DNA from: Taudactylus pleione
Lineage: Eukaryota > Chordata > Amphibia > Anura > Myobatrachidae
Assembly: GCA_031769625.1 (NCBI GenBank)
Contig: JAUIMM010000040.1
Span: 9,668,001 to 9,732,000, forward strand
Reading direction: 5' to 3'
Length of the DNA: 64,000 nucleotides
The notes below the pieces were generated by a model. The model worked only from the letters and a program-made list of their open reading frames with translations, was not told where the DNA came from and made no database searches. A program made the translations under genes and the position numbers. The stretch's first letter is position 1, and the number at the start of each line of letters is the position of its first letter. This document shows, piece after piece, positions 44,384-55,262 of the stretch.

Positions 44384-44512
44384 TAAAAATGCGCTAATTA
44401 GTTCGCAAATACAAGTCACAAGAGTAAGTACTAAAAATGCGCTAATTAGGTCGCAAATACAAGTCACAAGAGTAAGTACTAAAAATGCGCTAATTAGTTC
44501 GCAAATACAAGA
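44384..44512. repeat. 48-bp tandem repeat between the divergent Harbinger genes
   Basis: The word gcgctaattag starts at 44391, 44439 and 44487, a period of 48, with nearly identical units containing aagtcacaagagtaagtact. It lies in the roughly 850-bp interval between the nuclease start (44162, minus) and the NAIF1-like start (45010, plus), so it may be part of a shared regulatory region. Confidence 0.8.
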
Positions 44513-45009
44513 TAAAAAATGGACTTACCAAGAGCAAATATATAAGAGTCCAAATCAAAAGGTCTTTTGGTTCGAAAATAATCAAAAAGTAAAATAGAAG
44601 AAATGATGGATCCAAAATTAAAAAAAAAGAAGAAACACAATGAAACAACAATTGATCAAAAGTTAGACTTCACAAAACTTACCAAATCAAGAAACGAGGT
44701 CCCAAAAATATAAACCAACAAAGAGAACGGAAAATAAATACGCAAATCTAACCAACAAAAGAATCTCCAACCGCCAACTCCTTTATACGCAATCAATAAA
44801 CTCCAGCCAAGGTAACCTCCAACAATCCAAAAACGCCACCTCGACTAGAGACACACCAAGCCATAAATAGTGTTTCGTTTCCCGCACAAATTAAGGAGGG
44901 ATCATAGGGATGCACAATCAATGATGCGGCCGCAAAATAAGGACGCATGTATAAATACGTCACGAAAACACATTAAAATTCTGGTGTATTTCTTGTTTGG
45001 ACCTCAGAC

Positions 45010-46292
45010 ATGGCGACAGACCAGGGAAACAATGCCCAAGAGTCAGGCGGTAAGTCTTTCATGCATTTTGTATCAATGATTAATTTGAAACATAAGATTG
45101 GGCAAGTTGTGATTTTGTGAATTCTGAAAATTTACACAAAGGTGAGGAGGATGACATGGAAGAGGCTGCTGGGCCCAGTATTCCGGCCAAAGCGGCCAAA
45201 AAAAAAAGGCAGCCACATTTCACAAGAAAGGAGATGGAGGTTTTGATCCAGAAGTGTGTGGACATCCTGCCACAGGCAGACAGGAATATGAGTCTAAGCC
45301 AGAAGTGGAGAATGTGGGAAGAGGTAGCCGTTGCTGTCAATAGGGTGGGTGATTATGTCCGTCTAGCCCGGGATGTCAAACGGCGGTAAGTAAACCCTTG
45401 CCCCCCTAAAAACAAACCCCATTTTAAACCAAAGGATAATGGCTTCCATTTTTTCCCACAGATGGGGCGACTTCAAATATCGCCTAAAGCAAAAACTCGC
45501 GGACAGGGCTAGGCATGCAAGGGGGACAGGTGGGGGTCCCACCCCTGTGTCATTGGAGTTGACGGATTCAGAAGAGCTGGCACATGGGTGTGTGCAGCCT
45601 GTGGAGGTGTTTGGCGTGTCCAACATGGATACGGACATGCCAGACTTTGCGGCTCCTCATGTTGTCCCAGGTAAATCTTTGGATGTCATCAACTCTGAAA
45701 TGTTATTGTGCCAATATGTAGATTCTAATGTGAGGGTTTCTCTTTTTTCCTAACAGAGACACAGGCGGATGAGTCTGCTCCAGAGGGGAGCCTTGGCCGC
45801 CGAATTTCTGCTGGCTCTGCAGGGGAGGAACCAGTACATCCGGCTGTGGACCCTGCAGAAGCCAGTCCAGGGCAATCCCCCTCGCAGGCAGTGGCCTTCC
45901 TCACAGAACTCAATTTCAAATTGGATTCCCATACGGAGATTCTGCAGAGGATGGACGCCAGTCTGCTACGGGTGGCTGAGGCCCTGGAGCAAAATGCTGC
46001 GGCCAACGTGACCATTGGTCAGGCCCTGGCGGAAAATACCAGGGCCAACATCCGCATCGCCATTGCCCTGGAGCAGCTCGTTCGCCAGCACATGGTGGAG
46101 CCGACCTCCCTTCCTGCCGGAACATCAGGATCCTCCACCTCTGGCACAACATCAGCCAATCCTCCAAATGTGCCTAGCCCTGTGCCTAGTCCAGAGGCCA
46201 CAACATCTGCCTCTGGACAGACCAGCCCGATGACATCCCGGACTCGGTCTGGCGCCCTCCCTCCCCCATCCAAACGGGTGAAAAAACGGTGA
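45010..46292 (+). CDS. NAIF1-like SANT/Myb DNA-binding partner protein, four exons
   Basis: Exons are 45010-45049, 45142-45385, 45462-45670 and 45757-46292. Donors are GTAAGT or GTAAAT and acceptors end in AG after pyrimidine-rich tracts. Every junction keeps the frame and gives 342 residues. After an acidic start and a basic KAAKKKRQ stretch, residues about 36-107 form the Myb/SANT-like domain typical of Harbinger partners and NAIF1: FTRKEMEVLIQKC, then KWRMWEEVAVAVN and VKRRWGDFKYRL. A helical region (about 200-265, FLTELNFKLDSHTEILQRMDASLLRVAEALEQ) could form a coiled coil. A Ser/Thr/Pro-rich tail ends in the basic KRVKKR, a possible nuclear localisation signal. Known partners bind transposon ends and bring the nuclease into the nucleus; its place beside the nuclease supports that role here. 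Confidence 0.8.
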
Positions 46293-46504
46293 CAGCAATG
46301 GTGACTTTTCCCACAATCCTTCTGTGCTTGGCTCATATTCCTTTCTGGTCAAAACTTCCCTCTCCTATCTTGTGAAATGTTTTTATTTTTTTGTTGTATG
46401 TTTATGTCAACAGTTATGTTGGGCCAATTTGTTTGATTTTGGAACATATCTTTGGGCAAAAAAGATGTCCCCAATATTTTTTAATTTTGTTTTTTGGATT
46501 GAGC

Positions 46505-46510
46505 AATAAA
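46505..46510 (+). terminator. Polyadenylation signal for the NAIF1-like gene
   Basis: AATAAA about 210 bases after the stop codon, followed by an A-run. Confidence 0.6.
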
Positions 46511-46619
46511 TTGAAAAAAAAAACCTGACATTGGATTGTGAAATTATTGTACAAATGGGTTACATTTAATCCTGGACCAAAAGGCAAAAACTCGCCCAAA
46601 AAAAATAAAAAAAAAAAAT

Positions 46620-47327
46620 GGGCTCTTTAAGGAACGTTTAAAAATTCATATAACGAGGCAAATTCAAGAGGCACAAATAAAATGGTGCGAAACTTAAAAC
46701 ATGATGACATTATTGTTACAATAGGCCCTAACCACCAAATTGAGAGCAAAATAAACCCCCACAAATGTATGCAAATTGATTGTGTCACCCTGACATTAGC
46801 AGCTCTGAGTTCCACCTGCGTACGGTTTTGTGCTATCCCAAAAAACTGATTTCAAAACACATACCAAGCCGGTTCTCAATCCAACACTAATTGCTTTTCT
46901 GCCCTCCCGCGATTAATCGCAACAACATCGTGGAGTCCCGGGACGGAGGAGAAGGCCATCGCCAATGTGGTCGAGTAATCCAGACCCTAAGCTGTGCGAG
47001 CATTTTGAAGTGAAAGAGGATCATCCAGTGACGTATGAGTCGGTCCGAACACATTTTACGCTCGCATCTGCTAATGTATGGACGCCCCAAAAACGCCTCG
47101 CCACGCCTGCGTTTTTCCATCTCCACCCCCGTCAACACCCTAAAACGCCCTGTTCTGCCAATCACATTTGACATTTCACTTCCTGTACGCTATTTTAGGA
47201 ACGAGTCAAAAAAAACTCGCAATCTGCCGTACGCACATGCGCAGTGTTACACCGACGCATGCGTGGTTAGTCAACATCGGAACGCAACGAGCGTACTGCT
47301 GTTAACGAGCGGCTCTGAATGAGGGCC
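46620..47327. other. Right subterminal region of the Harbinger element
   Basis: No gene. From about 46900 the sequence is rich in cgagcg, acgcatgcg and gcgcag words like those of the 600-bp MITEs at 9516-10114 and 10781-11378. This supports common ends. Confidence 0.55.
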
Positions 47328-47416
47328 ATAGTCGGCAACATGAACAGAGAGACAAGTGCCATATGCTAGTATACGATTTCAATAATGGTGAACTGCATTG
47401 CTGGATATACAGTATA

Positions 47417-47460
47417 TGATACTTCCGCAGGTTCACCTACGTAAGTAAACCTTCTTATGA
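47417..47460 (-). pseudogene. Short fragment of the 18S rRNA 3' end
   Basis: TGATACTTCCGCAGGTTCAC followed by CTACG matches the antisense of the universally conserved 3' terminus of 18S rRNA (established knowledge: TGATCCTTCCGCAGGTTCAC plus CTACG) with one difference in 25. A short insertion and a further AAACCTT match follow. Beyond this the resemblance fades. The sequence could not serve as a functional gene. Confidence 0.7.
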
Positions 47461-47690
47461 ATGTTGCATCAGGCTCAATAGAGACCCCTTTAGAATCCCC
47501 ATGAGATTTTTCCTGCCGTCACTCTGAATGGTCAAACCAGCTTCCTCTGGGAACCAGGAAATAGCCTTCCACACTTTCCATATTTCAAACTGGACACCAG
47601 ACAATAAAAAACATATGAGTGATATTTGACAGAGAGTTCTTTATACAGACTAATTCTGATTGCAATGTTGCAAAATAATTTTGAGACATA
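47461..47690. other. Unassigned spacer
   Basis: Nothing recognised. Confidence 0.4.
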
Positions 47691-47874
47691 GGGGTATATT
47701 ACAATAGTGCCAGATTATAGAAGTAGAGGTGTTGTCTATAGCAACCAATCAGATTCTAATATACTTATTTATGTAGCACCATCTAGAAGATAATAACTTA
47801 AATCTGATTGGTTGCTTTGGGCAACACCTCCACTTCTATAAACCCTCACTTTAGTAAATATATCCAATTAGGGT
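47691..47874. mobile_element. Fold-back MITE (CCAATCAGATT type)
   Basis: The arms ttatagaagtagaggtgttg..gcaaccaatcagatt and their inverse aatctgattggttgc..caacacctccacttctataa are separated by about 50 bp. Outer ends ggggtatatt and aatatatcc are weaker. Same general design as 51691-51887. Confidence 0.75.
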
Positions 47875-48061
47875 TAATTTACGAAGCAGTGACTGTAAGC
47901 TGCGGATTCCGGCGGTTGCAGGTGAAAATATAAAATGGCGCCCGCAGTCAGTGTAAAGCAGGACAGACTTTAAATTGACTGCAAGTGCGGTTTTACATTT
48001 TCGCCTGCAACCCACCGGGAAGCAGTAGCTTAAAAAAAGCTGCCGCTTCGTAAATTAAACC
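47872..48061. mobile_element. Fold-back MITE (GGTTAATTTACGAAGC ends)
   Basis: Starts gggttaatttacgaagc and ends gcttcgtaaattaaacc, with further inverted matches (ccggcggttgcaggtgaaaat / attttcgcctgcaacccaccgg). It abuts or overlaps the preceding MITE. Confidence 0.7.
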
Positions 48062-49268
48062 TACAGAGACTGATCTGGTTAATACTGCAATTTATGACAG
48101 AAGCCTTGTTCTGCTCATTACCTATTCCACTAAGTGAACAAGTTAAAAAATTCAAAACAGCTTTTAATTTCCCAGTAATTTAAATACTAAATCATAAATC
48201 CTTTAACCAGTCAAATATGATGCAGCAAATCCAAAAATACTGTGTATACTACGTAAATACTAAGTGAAACTTTAACAGTTATACAGTTTTAAAAAAATGG
48301 ATTTTTGAATCAATGTAGAGCAGAAGATGACATTATCACTGCAGGAAGCAGCTGGATAATAACCTTCAGTGTCTTGTGGAAGATGCTATTTGGGGTCCCT
48401 TCCTTATGCCTAGCAGGTACTGTCTAAATATGTAAGGAAACTATATCTGACCAGGACTTATTAATCCTTAGTACAATTTTGTGAGTGTAATTTGCATTGC
48501 TAAGATTGTGGTAGTTGGTACAGTAGTTTGGTTAAAAGCAGCCCAGGCTGTCTAGTGCTAAAGTTGGCTCTGGTGGGAGCACATGGCTTAATATAAAATT
48601 ATTTGTCTATATATTTGTAATACATAGTGCATTGAGTAAAGGAAGTGCTTTGACTCATTAGATGTATATTACAAAACCCGTTCGTAGTAATCTCTGAGCT
48701 AGAACAAATGGCCCTGCTGCAGAGAGCAAGTGAATGTGTTCTATTACGAAAGGAACACCCTTTAAAATGCTCTGTCTACATCCATTTCCACCTATTTTGC
48801 TCTGCAGAATTGAATATCCCTTCTGCTGTTCTCCAAATAACACATGAAATCTATGAAACATTTACATTTCTTTCCTAAATGACTATTTGTTTTAGTATTG
48901 TTACAATGCTAAGAGTGTGACTGGAATTACACTTCTCCAACAAATATGGAGGCACAAAACAGTTCCCATTAAAAGTATACAGTATGCTATGAGCTGGAGT
49001 AATATTGCAGTACCATTGCAGAGTGGGAATTGCCTCGTGCCCCTCTAAACAGCAATGGATGTTTTGTCAATATGCTCTATCCACTTATTTCACCACAGTA
49101 ATCTTGCTTAACAAAATGAAATCTTTTTCTCTACTGCTCAGCAAAACAAGGACTTTATTCTCTACTGCTTAGTGTCCCCTCTACACTTTACTAGGGATGC
49201 CTTCACTGCGCCCAATTCGTCCAGTTTGACTCAGTAAACTATTACTGCTCTGCAAATGCAGAGAAAAT
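48062..49268. other. Unassigned AT-rich intergenic DNA
   Basis: No gene or repeat end recognised. Confidence 0.4.
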
Positions 49269-49659
49269 GGGGCCTATTCATCATCGGAGGCCGTATGGCT
49301 TCCGATGATTAAGTATTGTTTTCGCTGTGAGGGATACTTAAGTATCCAGCTCGCAGCGGGGGATAGTTTACACCAGAGCATTGTTCCAGTGCGGGGACAG
49401 TTGCTCCGAAAAGCAGCTGTCCCCTCGGTTAGTATTGCATGCGCACAGCCACCAGAGAGTCCGTGAGAAGGCGGCGAAGAGATCCACTCAGATCCCTCTT
49501 CACATCCCCTGAACTCCTTCCCATAGGAAAGAGTGGGGCTACAAAAACAAGCGTTGTCTGAAGATGGCGCTTGTTCTTGTGAGCAAACTCAGAGAAATTC
49601 AGTTTTCAGAGTTTGTTGAATATCAGGGGGTCTTAATGGACCCCTGATGATGAATGGCC
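49269..49659. mobile_element. Candidate MITE (GGGGCCTATTCATCATC ends)
   Basis: The left end ggggcctattcatcatcgg and inverted right end aggccattcatcatcagg agree over about 15 bases. The interior has several palindromic words (tggcttccgatg; gggacagttgctccg..cggagcaactgtcccc-like pairs). The TSD is unclear. Confidence 0.5.
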
Positions 49660-49889
49660 TGGTAACTAAAATATGTGGAAACTAGTGTTTCTGTAGGGTT
49701 ACCGGGCCATTTATCGATGGCACCAATGAAAGGTGATATCCAGCCCAAAGCTGCTCTGTACTGTGGAGTCTCATTTGCACTTCGCAAATAATATCCATAA
49801 TCCCCTAAAATAATAATTCAGATACTGCAGAGAGTTGCTGTAGTGGTCAGTTTATTTTGTTAAAGATTATTATATTATTCCTTGTAAGC

Positions 49890-50170
49890 TGAGAAGTCTG
49901 GGCATGCAAGCGTTAAAGCTGGTAACTTTTTCAGTGTTTAATAAATTATTGGATTCGCACTGCATGCAGAGGTGGCTTAAGAGAGGAGAGGGCCCATGTA
50001 CAGGCTCCATGAGGACCCCCTCTTCTCTGGCAGCACAGTAGACTCTAGCTTTGAGCCAGAGTCTACTGCCCATACGCAGGACTACAAGAACATGGCGCCT
50101 GTAACACATTTCTGGTGACTTCTCGATGCCCAAAACATCCGCCACTTAATTTTCTCAGTGATTTCTGCTG
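49890..50170. repeat. Dispersed repeat shared with 56960-57240
   Basis: Shared words in the same order include gagggcc, tccatgag, cccccttctct, gccagagtctactg and atggc.cc. Diverged copies of an unnamed repeat. Confidence 0.5.
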
Positions 50171-50174
50171 TTCT

Positions 50175-50755
50175 ACAGTACCAGAACATTTGCTTGATTC
50201 ACAGATTACAATAGTATTATAAATGCTAAGGATGGACTTTTTGAAATGTCTTGTAGGAGCTTTTCTATTTTATTCTTCTGTTTTAGCCTTTTCTTTTTTT
50301 CTCTATGTGCTGTTTGTAATATGGGAACTCTTAAGGGCTTTTTGTGAGTTTTTAGAAGGCTGGGTTTCTGCTGTTCTACAATGCCAGCCATCGTGGCACT
50401 CCGGGGAGGTAAGTATAATTATAGGTGCAGTGCAGGGTGTGCAGTGTGGGGCCCCCCTGTAAATTTCTACTGCACCAGCTTCTGAGAGATTACACCTATT
50501 ATTTCTATAGGCCACTATTAGAGACTGTTCATTAATGGATTCACATGTTTACTAAACTATTTGCCAGAACATTTGCCTGATTCACAGAGTACAATCGTAT
50601 TATAAATGCTATGGATGGACTTTTTGAAATGTCTTGTAGGAGCTTTTCTATTTTATTCCTCTGTTTTAGCCTTTCTATTTTCTCTACGTGCTGTTTGTAA
50701 TATGGGAACTCTTAAGGGCTCTTTGTGAGTTTCTAGAAGGCTGGATTTGAATGAT
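50175..50755. repeat. 185-bp direct duplication with a spacer
   Basis: 50180-50362 and 50563-50745 are about 93-95% alike (ccagaacatttgc.tgattcacaga.tacaat...ttagaaggctgg). The spacer includes a gggtgtgcagtgtggggccc piece like 37800-37850, so a dispersed repeat may have entered one unit. Confidence 0.75.
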
Positions 50756-51690
50756 GGCAAATAGCATAGAGAAGAAGAGAAAAAATTCTGCCACTTGTTC
50801 TTGAGAGTGTGAAAAAGACTTGAAAGAGCAGCTGCTGAAAAGTACATTGAACTCTGGGCAACATGCTTGGATAAACATTGCCACACAGTAACAGCACTAA
50901 TCTGTACCAAGGACAGACTGCTGGGAAAGAAGAGGAATATTTCAATTGATAGAGAGGTTACATTGTCCTAACTGTAACTAAATAAATATATATTTATGAC
51001 AAAAGAATGGTGCTTTGAGCTTGGTGGAATGTAACATTACATTTGTATCCCCCAGTGGCAGTGTGTATACGTCCTTCTTATTTCACCTATGGAACAAACT
51101 TCTGGATAAATCTTTTTCTGATTATTTAGGATACGTTTTCAGTCTGGAATTCTCATTTTCATTTTTTGTTGCTGCCTGAAATTTCTCTATTAATTTTCTA
51201 TTGGCAGATTTCTCACTTATACCCAAGCATACTACAAAGCAGAATGAATTGACATTATCATTGTTGCTGCTGTGTGCAATGTGGGAATTTTAAATACAGT
51301 GCAGAATACTATTCCAATGAATGGCACAACAAAAGCAGAACTGTATTGCCTGAACTTCACACCCCTGCAGAAGGACCTGTTCTGCCACAAACTTCAACTT
51401 TCTGGAGATTTCTAATACTTTACTAGACAAGCTGTTTTGTGTATTGAAGAATATTGTGTCCATCACTGTCACATGAAAGCATGCACAGACACGTGGGAAA
51501 TCAAAAGAGATCATGCTACCACAGGGCCTCACACGCCATGGGTGAATCAATGCCGTTCCACAATTGTGCTCACTTAGAGGTGGGCCATTTTTTAAGTAAC
51601 TGCATATGCACAGACCAAAAAATTAGAATACATATGTCTTTATCACAATTTTTGGATATATCTGACTTGTGTCTCCTTATGCCTAGCGAC
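50756..51690. other. Unassigned intergenic DNA
   Basis: No supportable gene. Confidence 0.4.
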
Positions 51691-51887
51691 GGAATCTATT
51701 TATCAAGCAGTGAAAAGTGTGGAGATGTAAACTAGTGGAGAAGTTGTCCATAGCAACCAATCTGTTCCTATCTATTATTTTATAGACTGTACTTGATAAA
51801 TGCTACTTGAAAGCTGATTGGTTGCTATGGGCAACTTCTCCACTGGTTCACTTCTCCACACTTTTCACTGCTTGATAAATAGACCCC
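51691..51887. mobile_element. Fold-back MITE (TCTATTTATCAAGCAGTGAAA ends)
   Basis: The left arm tctatttatcaagcagtga..agtgtggaga...gtggagaagttg is the inverse of the right arm over more than 60 bp with few mismatches. The inner part holds gcaaccaat / attggttgc. Confidence 0.85.
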
Positions 51888-52282
51888 ACAGAACTGTGGA
51901 GAGGAGGAGAATACAAGCATAGACCGAGTGCAGTTTGAGCATGTTTACATAGAAGCTACTCATTCAGACGTGAATGCATCCACTGGAGGAGTATGTCTTA
52001 TAGTTACTTTCCTGCCAGACCTTTGCAGTAATATAAATTACATTCACAACAAGCACTAGACAAGGGGCTTGATTCAGAGTACCCAGTTGATGTGCGAAAA
52101 TATGCAAATGTCACAGACGCTGAGGAATGTATTGAGACGCCCATTTCTGGGTTTGCAAATCCAAGCATCTGACCAAGACCTGGCGGCAAAGGTATTTTTT
52201 TGCAAAATATGATACTGGACTTCTTACTGTCCAGGTGAAGCCCATTGTGAGACAAGCAGCAGGCAAGAGGTAAGCTGACTAA
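51888..52282. other. Unassigned spacer
   Basis: An isolated ggggcttgattcagag word at 52067 resembles a Harbinger-type MITE left end without a right end. Confidence 0.4.
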
Positions 52283-52692
52283 GGGCCTGATTCAGCACAC
52301 GACGGAATAGCAAAGCTACACACAAGCAGCTTTGCAATAATGTTAATGTTAATGCAGCAGTAGGCGTACCACCTCCTGCATACATTAATGATCCGAGCTG
52401 TTTCCATGGATGCAGCATTGGATCATCTGCGTGATTCTCGGCCAGCTGAGTGACCATGGGTTCACACAAGCGGAAATCACAGTTCAGGAAAAGTGACCAG
52501 GATATCTCCATCAGCCGACGGAGATCCTGTCCTCTCCCCCTACCCCCCACTCCCCCGACAGCGGCGATACGCCTCCGTTTTGGGAAATGAAGGTCGTTGT
52601 TGCCCTTCCCCCCCAGAAACAGCAGCGGACTGTCAATCACTGGCAACCTGCTGCTGAACTGCACATGCGCATTATGCACTGCTGAATCAGCC
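52283..52692. mobile_element. Candidate MITE (GGGCCTGATTCAGCA ends)
   Basis: The left end GGGCCTGATTCAGCA and inverted right end GGCTGATTCAGCA match. ACTAA flanks both sides (52278-52282, 52693-52697). No gene. The ends differ from the other GGGCCTGATTCAG MITEs just inside the terminus (CAGCA versus CAGAG). Confidence 0.6.
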
Positions 52693-53210
52693 ACTAAGCT
52701 CAGCAATTGCGCAATGTGGACCACTGTGGGGTAGAGCCAGCACAGAGGTTACGCTTCTTTGCCCTCACAGGTCGACTGAGAAGGTAAAACCTAAATGAAA
52801 CACCTTTACTGACTACACCTTAGACCACCAGGGTATTAGATTGGCATATAATATTGGGTACTATATATCTGTTGGTATGATATTGTTAGACACAAGGCCT
52901 GTGGCTGAAGGGCATCTGAGTAGGGCACTAGGCCTGCATTACTTATTATATCCAGGAACTAGGCCTCCTAAACAACCAGATCTCTGGGCACTAGTCCACA
53001 TATATCCAGACACTCCACATATAGCCAGACACCAGGTCCCCTTGATAGAGAGAGCTCTAGGCCCAAGGCATATACTGCATATTTGGGCCACCGGTGCAGG
53101 GATTAAATAGGCCCCAATGTTCATCAATTTTGGCATTAGGCCCTGTAGGTTATCTGCCACCACTAGGATTGAGTAAGCATGTGGGTTTTGCATGCCCTTT
53201 TCTGTACTCT

Positions 53211-53738
53211 GGGCCTGACTGAGACCCGCTCATGAGCGGGTCGATGTTTGGCCACTGCGTACGCCGGAGCCGGCTCCGACGTGCGCATGCGTGAGACCCT
53301 GTTAGCAATGGGCGCTCTGTCGCTACGGGTCTCGCACCAAAGCGGGGCAGCTGTCGATGGTGATTGACAGCTTGCCCCATTTTGGAGGTGGGCAGAGGGG
53401 GTGGCTGGGCAAATGGAGGCGTTCCTGCAGGAACGCCTGCCGTTTGTGGGCGGCCCTACTGACATCACTCGTGATGTCAGTAGGTGGACTTCCTGCTCTA
53501 TTAGAGCAGAAAGTCCACTGGGGCTTGCGTCCATGAGACCCTACCACAAGGGTCTCGTCGCAAGCCCAATGGTCGCGATGGTCAAGACCATCGCGACCAT
53601 CACCTGGCCGCTCGCATAAGCTGTGGGTGGTCACCCACAGCTATGCGAGCGGCCAGGAGGCTGTCTTTAAAAAAAAAAAAGGGACACTCTGATTCAGAGC
53701 GAGCGCTCTCAAGGAGCATGCTGCTCTGAATCAGGCCC
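53211..53738. mobile_element. Harbinger-type hairpin-chain MITE (copy B, inverted)
   Basis: The ends are GGGCCTGACTGAGACCCGC and, inverted, GGGCCTGATTCAGAGCAGC. The right flank is act, the left tct. It carries the same palindromes as 2470-2983 in reverse order: 53223-53242, about 53280-53332, about 53338-53388, 53417-53438, 53455-53484, 53484-53518, about 53522-53567, 53571-53601 and about 53604-53656. Several arms differ from copy A by paired substitutions. Confidence 0.8.
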
Positions 53739-55018
53739 ACTGTATTAGGCACAGTGAGCCCCTAATATCCAGGATACACTTTGTCATCCAGTCACTGGTC
53801 CTTCTAGCAGTTATGCCCCAATTAAATATACTGATAATGTGATAATAATATTAGTGAGCTATTTAAGATTGTATTTTAATCTGCATTGTACTGTGTTAGA
53901 ATAGTTCTGCCTGTAATTTGTGTTCCATACTAGGAGCTCAGTTGTGGGGTCTGTGTGTTAGTTAGGCTAATGTGGGTGGGATACACCATCTTGTTAGGCA
54001 GTATAGTGCAGCCATTAGAATGAGTTGTGTATGTGTTGTGTGCAGACTTGAATGACACGTCCAAGTTGCCTTGTTGAGAAGTCTTTTGTGTGGTGTTTGT
54101 CCTTTTGTAGGCCAGGTCTGTCTGACGCACGTGGGTTCAAGGATGGACCATCTGTGTACCTCTGTTTGTTTCTTCAACTTTAGGCCAAGTCTGTCTGACA
54201 CATGTAGATTCTATAGCAGACACAGGGCATACCCATAGGCTGGTCAGGTTGTCCGTCACTCACGATTGTTTGTCTTTTTATCTATAACCCAACAAAGGAA
54301 TTTATAATTTTTTTCATTAAAATAAGTTCAACAGTATCTTAGTATAATCCCCATAAACTACAAAATGTGCTGATGCCGAAAATCCTATTTAAACTGGACT
54401 GGCACTGTTTTACAATTTTACATCACTTTTCACATCCCATAGTGTGCATAATGGGCAGCTATTTGTTGGCTATTATTCCAGCTGCTGTGAGCACTTTACA
54501 TAATATAAAACTACATTTGCCTTGAAATAAAGAAACCTTAGGTAACCTTTTTTTTACTAACTTAATAATTATTTTATTCAGGAAAACATAAAAGGCACTG
54601 TAGTAGAGGATGTAAATAAAAAAAACATGGGTAGGCAAGTTAATATGCAGTAATTAAAAGCTTATCAAATATAAATCAATTAAACATTATTAAAAAAAAT
54701 TACAATATTAACATTAACTTTAGATTTAGGATCAACAACAAAAGTTGCAAATGATCTCTGAATAATCCTATGTTAATCAAGGATAGACAACAAAATAATA
54801 ATGCAAAATAAAGCATTAAATAAAGATACATGGTACAGTTTTTTAGTTGCAATTAAATAAATGGACTCCATTTTCTGTATTTTCACAACTAATTTGAGAT
54901 ATTTTTAATCATAATTTTTCATCATCTTCAGCATTATGTGAGGGGATTTGCTTTATTTTGGTCTTTGACTGAATAGTCCATATGTAAAAAAGTCAAAATC
55001 TCAGTCCAGATATGGGAC
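53739..55018. other. Unassigned AT-rich intergenic DNA
   Basis: No gene. A ccag.tctgtctgac.ca word near 54113 repeats near 54186. Confidence 0.4.
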
Positions 55019-55194
55019 TAATAGGGTACGACGTGCAGCCGCTGTGGGAAGTCCTGCAAGTCTTCCCGTATTTTTAAAGGGGCAATCATTTTTAAGCAAA
55101 ACCAAGCTTGTTTTGCCTTTAACGTGATTGCCACTTTAAAAATACGGGAAGACTCGCAGGAGTTCCTGCAGTGGATGCACGTCGTACCCTATTA
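55019..55194. mobile_element. Fold-back MITE with perfect 19-bp ends
   Basis: TAATAGGGTACGACGTGCA is exactly inverted at the right end (55176-55194). Inner arms (ggaagtcctgc.agtcttcccgta.tttttaaa) also pair. The centre is about 30 bp. Confidence 0.88.
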
Positions 55195-55262
55195 CATAAG
55201 CCACAAGGTTTTATAATTTCTTTTAATGATTTGAGTTTTTTTCTCAATACTACTCATTTGAA

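Larger units (their letters stand above)
40002..47327. mobile_element. Harbinger-type transposon with three genes
   Basis: The ends are GGGCCTGATTCAGACCC and, inverted, GGCCCTCATTCAGAGCCG, matching the Harbinger-type MITEs in this window. Inside are a HARBI1-like nuclease gene (minus), a divergent NAIF1/SANT-like gene (plus) and a further SANT-like gene (plus). All three have intact splice signals and open frames. Flanks are att and ata, so no exact TSD is seen. Known Harbinger elements encode a nuclease plus one Myb/SANT-like partner; a third gene is unusual. Open frames suggest a rather young copy. Confidence 0.85.
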
